From contig NC_135356.1 in NCBI RefSeq assembly GCF_051622035.1, positions 30,170,290 to 30,234,289 on the forward strand: a stretch of DNA of 64,000 nucleotides, in the 5' to 3' direction. This DNA comes from Arctopsyche grandis (taxonomy: Eukaryota; Arthropoda; Insecta; Trichoptera; Hydropsychidae). The translations under genes and the position numbers were made by a program. The notes under the pieces were generated by a model. That model worked only from the letters and a program-made list of their open reading frames with translations, was not told where the DNA came from and made no database searches. Each line of letters opens with the position of its first letter. The first letter of the stretch is position 1. Below are positions 59,383 to 64,000 of the stretch, one piece after another.

Positions 59383-60150
59383 GAGTAGCTTCATGGGGCC
59401 CCGCCAGGGGCGCCACAAGGGGCGCAGCCCCGTGGGGCCCCGAAGGGGGCCCGGAGGGCGCAGCCTCATGGGGCGCAGCCCCATGGGGCTCAAAAGGGGG
59501 CGCAGCTTTATGGGGCACAGCCTTATCGGCCGCAGCCTTATGGGGCGCAACCTTATGGGGCGCAGCCTTATGGGGCGCTGTCTTATGGGGCGCAGCCTTA
59601 TGGGGCGCCGCCTTATGGGGCGCCGCCTTATGGGGCGCCGCCTTATGGGGCGCCGCCTTATGGAGCTTAGCCACATGGGGCCCCTAAGGGGGCGCAAGGG
59701 GGCGCAGCCCCATGAGGCCCCAAAGGGGGCGCAGCCTCATGGGGCGCTGTCTTATGGGGCGCAGTCTTATGGGGCGCCGCCTTATGGAGCTTAGCCGCAT
59801 GCGGCCCCGAAGGGGGCGCAGCCCCATGGGGCCCCAAAGGGGGCGCAGCCTCATGGGGCCCCGAAGGGGGCGCAGCCTCATGGGGCACAGCCCCATGGGG
59901 CCCCGAAGGGGGCGCAGGGGGGCGCAGCCTCATGGGGCGCCGCCTTATGGGGCGCTGCCTTATGGGGCGCCGCCTTATGGGGCGCAGCCTTATGGGGCGC
60001 TGTCTTATGGGGCGCAGCCTTATGGGGCGCCGCCATATGGGGCGCTGCCTTATGGGGCGCCGCCTTATGGGGCCCCGAAGGGGGCGCAGCCCCATGGGGC
60101 CCCGAAGGGGGCGCAGCCTCATGGGGCGAAGCCCCATGGGGCGCAGCCTT
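59383..60150. repeat. CCTTATGGGGCGCCG 15-bp array
   Basis: Units CC(T/C)TATGGGGCGC(C/A)G, interspersed with AAGGGGGCGCAGCC(C/T)CATGGGGCCCCG units. Because units are mostly 15 bp, both strands have long open frames of five-residue repeats (KAAPH, MGRRL, RRPIR). These are artefacts. Confidence 0.95.
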
Positions 60151-61115
60151 ATGAGGCGAAATCCTAAACGGCATTTAATAATGGGGGCGCGGAGGGGCGA
60201 AGCCCTAAAAGGCATTAACTAAGGGGGGCGAAGCCCTAAACGGCATTTAATAATGGGGGCGCGGAGGGGCGAAGCCCTAAAAGGCATTAACTAAGGGGGG
60301 CGAAGCCCTAAACGGCATTTAATAATGGGGGCGCGGAGGGGCGAAGCCCTAAAAGGCAACTGATAATGGGGGCGAAGCCCTAGACGGCAATTAACCATGG
60401 GGACGTGGAGGGGCGAAGCCCTTATATCGGCAACTGATCATGGGGGCGAAGCCCTAGACGGCATTTAATCATGAGGGTGCGGAGGGGCGAAGCCCCAAAA
60501 GGCATTAGTTAAGGGCGGCGAAGCCCTAAACGGCAGTTAATCATGGGGGCGCGGAGGGGCGAAGCCCTAAAAGGCAACTGATCATGGGGGCGAAGCCCTA
60601 GACGGCATTTAACCATGGGGACGTGGAGGGGCGAAGCCCTTATCGGCAACTGATCATGGGGGCGAAGCCCTAGACGGCATTTAATTATGAGGGTGCGGAG
60701 GGGCGAAGCCCCAAAAGGCATTAGTTAAGGGCGGCGAAGCCCTAGACGGCTTTGAATCATGGGGGCGCGGAGGGGCGAAGCCCTAAAAGGCAACTGATCA
60801 TGGGGGCGAAGCCTTAGACGGCAATTAATCATGGGGGCGCGGAGGGGCGAAGCCCTAAAAGGCAACTGATCATGGGGGCGAAGCCCTAAACGGCAATTAA
60901 TCTTGGGGGCGCGAAGCCCTAAAAGGCATTAACTAAGGGGGGGCGAAGCCCTAGACGGCATTTAATCATGGGGGCGCGGGGGGGGGGAACCCTGAAAGGC
61001 AACTGATCATGGGGGCGAAGCCCTAAACGGCAATTGCTCATGGGGGCGTGGAGGGGCGAAGCCCTAGAAGGCAAAAGCTCAGGGGGTGCCGAGGGCGAAG
61101 CCCTAGAAGGCAAAA
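60151..61115. repeat. GGGCGAAGCCC tandem array, 60.1-61.1 kb
   Basis: About 26 copies of the GCGAAGC core by reading, most within the perfect palindromic-stem context GGGCGAAGCCC, alternating TAAACGGCA/TAGACGGCA and TAAAAGGCA contexts and separated by AT-rich linkers ending ATCATGG or AACTAAGG. It is the same family as 53863-54350. Confidence 0.95.
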
Positions 61116-61254
61116 AAAAATTTTGATTTTTTTTTTTTTAATTTTTAAATTTTTTTAAAATTTTTTTTTTTTTAATTAAATGTTTACTATTAGCTTAGTC
61201 ATGTTTAAGCGGTTTATATTATAAACACTGAGCGAAGCCGGGTAATACAGCTAG

Positions 61255-61857
61255 TTCATAGTAAAATCGAAAAAAAAACTGCATACAAAAAATGAAAACA
61301 TTTTCACAAACAAGCAGTAATGATATACATGTGATGGAAATATAAGTGTGATAAAGACGTACGAGGAGCCATTGCACGAGACAAGTTGTGTTTGCTCGCA
61401 TGCCATAAATTAATATCGACGTATAAAATAAATACATATGTCGCACGTACACATGCACATACAAACATATGTATGTACATTGTATACACAATGCAGTGTT
61501 AGAAAATAATTTTCAATATCGCCGCCATACATATGTATATTGTAAACAAGTCTATAAACGCATCGCAAGCAAAACACACATACACATACATAATATATAA
61601 TAAAAAATCAATGACGCACAAATTGTAGGAAAATATATAGCTTAGCGGTTTACATAATCAATATGTCAGAACATATCGCAACAAAGAACGCTGTTATCGA
61701 CGCACGTTGTGCAGATCATGTTTCAGATACAAATCATAATATTAATATCAAATACGCCGTCGTTAATACATATAATAAAATAGTCCCCTCCTCAGGCAAG
61801 TAATGGGTCCTTTCGCATAGTCTTATTCAGAGGGTTAAAGCTGATCTATTATTTACC
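61255..61857. other. AT-rich spacer, no gene seen
   Basis: Contains ACATACAAACATATGTATG runs. Minus frames at 61219-61491 follow the CA/TA-rich simple sequence and are not supported. Confidence 0.5.
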
Positions 61858-62235
61858 GGTCTCCGTGACGAGACAGAATGTTAAATGACAGAAAACGCAA
61901 ATATTGGAAGGCAAAGATCGAAAATCGAATGATCTCAAGTCGAAAGATCAAAAAAAAATGGTGCATGGTAAACGGTACATACTCATTTAATTTGCGCGAG
62001 CAGGATACAACAGGAACAAGAGGAACAGGCTTTTCCTTCCGTATTAATATGCGCGCGCAGAATACGGGAGGAAAAGCATGTTCCTATTGTTCCTGTTGTA
62101 TCCTGCTCGCGCAAATTAAGTGAGTATGTACCGTTTACCATGCACCATTTTTTTTTTTGATCTTTCGACTTAAGATCTTTGCCTTCCGATATTTGTGTTT
62201 TCTGTCATTTAACATTCTGTCTCGTCACGTAGACC
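61858..62235. mobile_element. Near-complete hairpin (foldback) element
   Basis: Arms of about 180 bp (GGTCT-CGTGACGAGACAGAATG...GAGGAACA..GCTTTTCCT inverted to AGGAAAAGC..GTTCCT...CATTCTGTCTCGTCACG-AGACC) surround a core of under 30 bp with GCGCGCGC. Differences between arms are few. The 81-codon frame over it is fortuitous. Hairpins like this are typical of some MITEs; the superfamily was not assigned. Confidence 0.85.
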
Positions 62236-62559
62236 CATTATTTACATATAATCTAAAATGAATAATGATTGTTTTATATATGAAAACGGGGGTACTTGTC
62301 GGTTATACGGGCGCATCCGAGTACAGAGTATGTACACATACGTACAAATTTTATTTTATTTTTACATAGACATATACCAGGAAGACCCCGATGCGCCTTC
62401 CTGGACAATTAATTACAAACAATGCAGCATTTTTTTATTATTACATAAATCACTGTATATCCAGACGCCGAAGAACACGAAATAACAATTAGTTAATCCA
62501 TGGATTTAGATTTTATATATAATTTTTGCAAATTATACACACAATAAATACAGAAGATT
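62236..62559. other. Spacer, no gene seen
   Basis: A frame at 62258-62485 has no recognisable motif. The last part overlaps the SINE-like tail. Confidence 0.4.
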
Positions 62560-62764
62560 TGTGACAACAGGTAAGATGATTTTTTTTGCCAATTTTGAGG
62601 AACCGTTTCAATAATGATCACATAAAATTGGCAAACTCTGATAGGAAACGATCGATTTGGAGTCACAAATACCCCCAAATCTAACCAGCAGTATGGCGGA
62701 TCGAACCCACTGATCACTTGATGCTAAACATACACGCTACCATTCAGCCATACTGCTGGCTAAA
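62560..62764 (-). mobile_element. tRNA-derived SINE-like element
   Basis: On the minus strand the head (62759-62685) has CCAGCAGTATGG closed by CCATACTGCTGG (12-bp stem), TGGCTGAATGGTAGCG like an A box and GTGGGTTCGATCC like a B box. The body runs through GGGGGTATTTGTGACTCC to CTTACCTGTTGTCACAAATC, a phrase also found at 58827. The anticodon arm is irregular, so it is not a functional tRNA. Confidence 0.55.
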
Positions 62765-62993
62765 TGCTCGAGCGGGTTAATGGATGGACTCTAGGTGTCG
62801 TAAACAGTTTTAGTAAAGTGACAGTACGCAATCGGTGATTGTTTTACAGTAGATCGGATGCAGCGAGAGACTTATGCGAGCATACTGTCGCATTCGTGCA
62901 ATGTGTTGCAACATTGTAAGGAATTAAAATAATTTATTTTTAACTTATTTCTTATTTAACTATATATGTAATATTATTACAATATAATTTAAA

Positions 62994-63066
62994 GCAAGGT
63001 CTTTAATAATATTACTGTAACCTTTGCAGTCCATAAGATGACGTTGACAATTAATTTTACCGTCTA
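62994..63066 (+). repeat. Inner fragment of arm Y
   Basis: AGGTCTTTAATAATATTACTGT and GACGTTGACAATTAATTTTA-CGTCTAA match 3550-3619. Only the part next to the Harbinger junction remains, and no Harbinger end follows. Confidence 0.65.
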
Positions 63067-63551
63067 AAAAATATAAATTCCCATTAACATGAAATGTATA
63101 TACGTATTCCATAAATAAATTAATAATATCAACAACTTACGTATTTTATATTCAAATTTAATCAATGTAAATATTTCAAAATACGACACACGACCTCAAA
63201 AGTAACAAAAAATAAAAGTCAAATTGTACCGACTGCTATACACACTAACAATATTGTATATTTTGGCCAAAATGCAATGCGAAACTGAAACGAAATGCAA
63301 TTGGCCATCGCGGATTGAGTGGGGATAACATCTACGTTTTACTCAAGTCTCATGCTAGATTCGTTCGACCAAAGTGTAAGTTTGTTTACTCGTTGCTGAG
63401 TTGCGCCCGTATAACCAATAAGTACCTAGCATTCTTAGTGTTGTAATTTAATTTAAACAATTTGTTAAAAAATAAAACATCCGTTATGTACTCGTCAAGG
63501 ATAAAGTACGGTGATTGAATGAGCCATTGTCACAGCTGGCCACATGTTTAT
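63067..63551. other. Spacer, no gene seen
   Basis: TTTTGGCCAAAATGCAATGCG and CGAAATGCAATTGGCCA (63260-63306) form an imperfect inverted repeat. No coding evidence. Confidence 0.4.
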
Positions 63552-63555
63552 TTAA

Positions 63556-63882
63556 CCCTTTGCCCGCGTCTTTAACACACGTTTATTTAACATGTCCTGT
63601 ACGCGGCTGCTTTTTTGCGGATTTTGTTTTCGCGTTTTCGATTATAAATATAGGTTGTAATATTTTATAAATTATTTTAGCCTATATTGAATTTTTTTTG
63701 ACTACTGCCATCTATTGAATTTGGTAAAGTATACATTTAGTAATATTTTCAACCAAGTTATAAAATTTTAACACAATACACGGCTCTTATACAGGTTGGA
63801 ACTTCCAAGACATCTATGCGTGTCTCACGCGCTGAGGGCATGTTCGCTAGGACATGTATAGTAGTCGTAAGCGGTGGAAAGG
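63556..63882. mobile_element. piggyBac-type MITE
   Basis: TTAA at 63552-63555 and 63883-63886; the ends CCCTTTGCCCGCG / GGTGGAAAGG match weakly, and ACATGTCCT / AGGACATGT form a subterminal inverted pair. It is 327 bp and non-coding. The start resembles the CCCTTTGGC end of 8541-9496. Confidence 0.5.
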
Positions 63883-64000
63883 TTAAACAATCTGAACGTT
63901 TTTTAAAATAAAAACTGAGACAAAAGCTATGTATGAATCAATGTATTTCAACTTTATTGATAGCGTTTAATTGATTGGATAAACGACGATCAGAGATCAT

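Larger units (their letters stand above)
59245..61254 (+). mobile_element. Helitron-like element carrying 1.7 kb of GC-rich arrays
   Basis: The 5' end TCTATAATTTGGAAAGAGAC follows A; the 3' end GAGCGAAGCCGGGTAATACAGCTAG precedes T, matching Helitron A/T insertion and CTAG-type ends. It has no terminal inverted repeats, target duplication or coding sequence for Rep/helicase. The interior is almost wholly tandem arrays flanked by T-rich stretches. Confidence 0.7.

Noticed and set aside
59236..60222. Overlapping frames of up to 182 codons on both strands
   Set aside because: They are translations of 15-bp and related tandem units; the residues repeat every five and no domain exists.
60151..61115. 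CRISPR array or prokaryotic repeat system
   Set aside because: Repeats and linkers are both repeated, not unique spacers; the setting is eukaryotic and no cas genes occur.

Overview
The window is repeat-dense, AT-rich nuclear DNA from an animal, most likely an insect. Evidence: split exons with GT/AG borders, BEL/Pao and Ty3-like LTR elements, Jockey/CR1-like LINEs, piggyBac, hAT, PIF/Harbinger-like and Helitron-like transposons, and the TACATACATATGTA-type simple repeats common in insects. The order cannot be fixed from sequence alone. Host genes are few: a piRNA-pathway-type LOTUS/Tudor gene in three partial or complete copies (46.7-58.1 kb), exon 1 of an NAD(P)H-hydrate dehydratase (32.8-33.1 kb), a probable 3' terminal exon (42.1-42.3 kb) and a coding-like but broken stretch (38.6-39.5 kb).

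Layout. 1-12 kb: a hAT end, a dispersed 1.54-kb repeat (called R), then a long inverted repeat (arms called Y) around a Harbinger-like element. Nested inside that element are an internally deleted BEL/Pao retrotransposon with equal-length, apparently identical LTRs, and a LINE split by a piggyBac remnant at TTAA. 12.2-20.7 kb: a hAT MITE and an 8.25-kb hAT element with a perfect 8-bp target duplication and a decayed transposase. 20.7-29.8 kb: AT-rich spacer, a Helitron-like fragment with a GC-rich minisatellite, a second inverted copy of the R-Y-Harbinger module interrupted by a GTF2IRD2-like hAT, and a Ty3-like remnant. 29.8-32.7 kb: a hAT copy carrying a Helitron-like element. 32.8-44.5 kb: Naxd exon 1, a Harbinger copy with a LINE, Helitron-like fragments, another hAT copy, the candidate exons and a solo LTR. 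44.7-45.8 kb: a foldback element. 46.1-58.6 kb: the LOTUS/Tudor gene cluster on the minus strand. Copy B is complete (nine exons, phases consistent, 564 codons). Copy A is a tandem 3' duplicate with a deletion and a templated-looking filler. Copy C holds only exons 1-3 and is separated from B by Helitron, piggyBac, Harbinger and MULE debris. 58.6-64 kb: a Harbinger end, a Helitron-like element with about 1.7 kb of GC-rich tandem arrays, a foldback, a tRNA-like SINE and a piggyBac-type MITE.

The most unusual signals are the rearranged LOTUS/Tudor cluster and the Helitron-borne arrays built on the self-complementary core GGGCGAAGCCC, which contains the exceptionally stable DNA mini-hairpin GCGAAGC. 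All calls come from reading the sequence; no database search was run.
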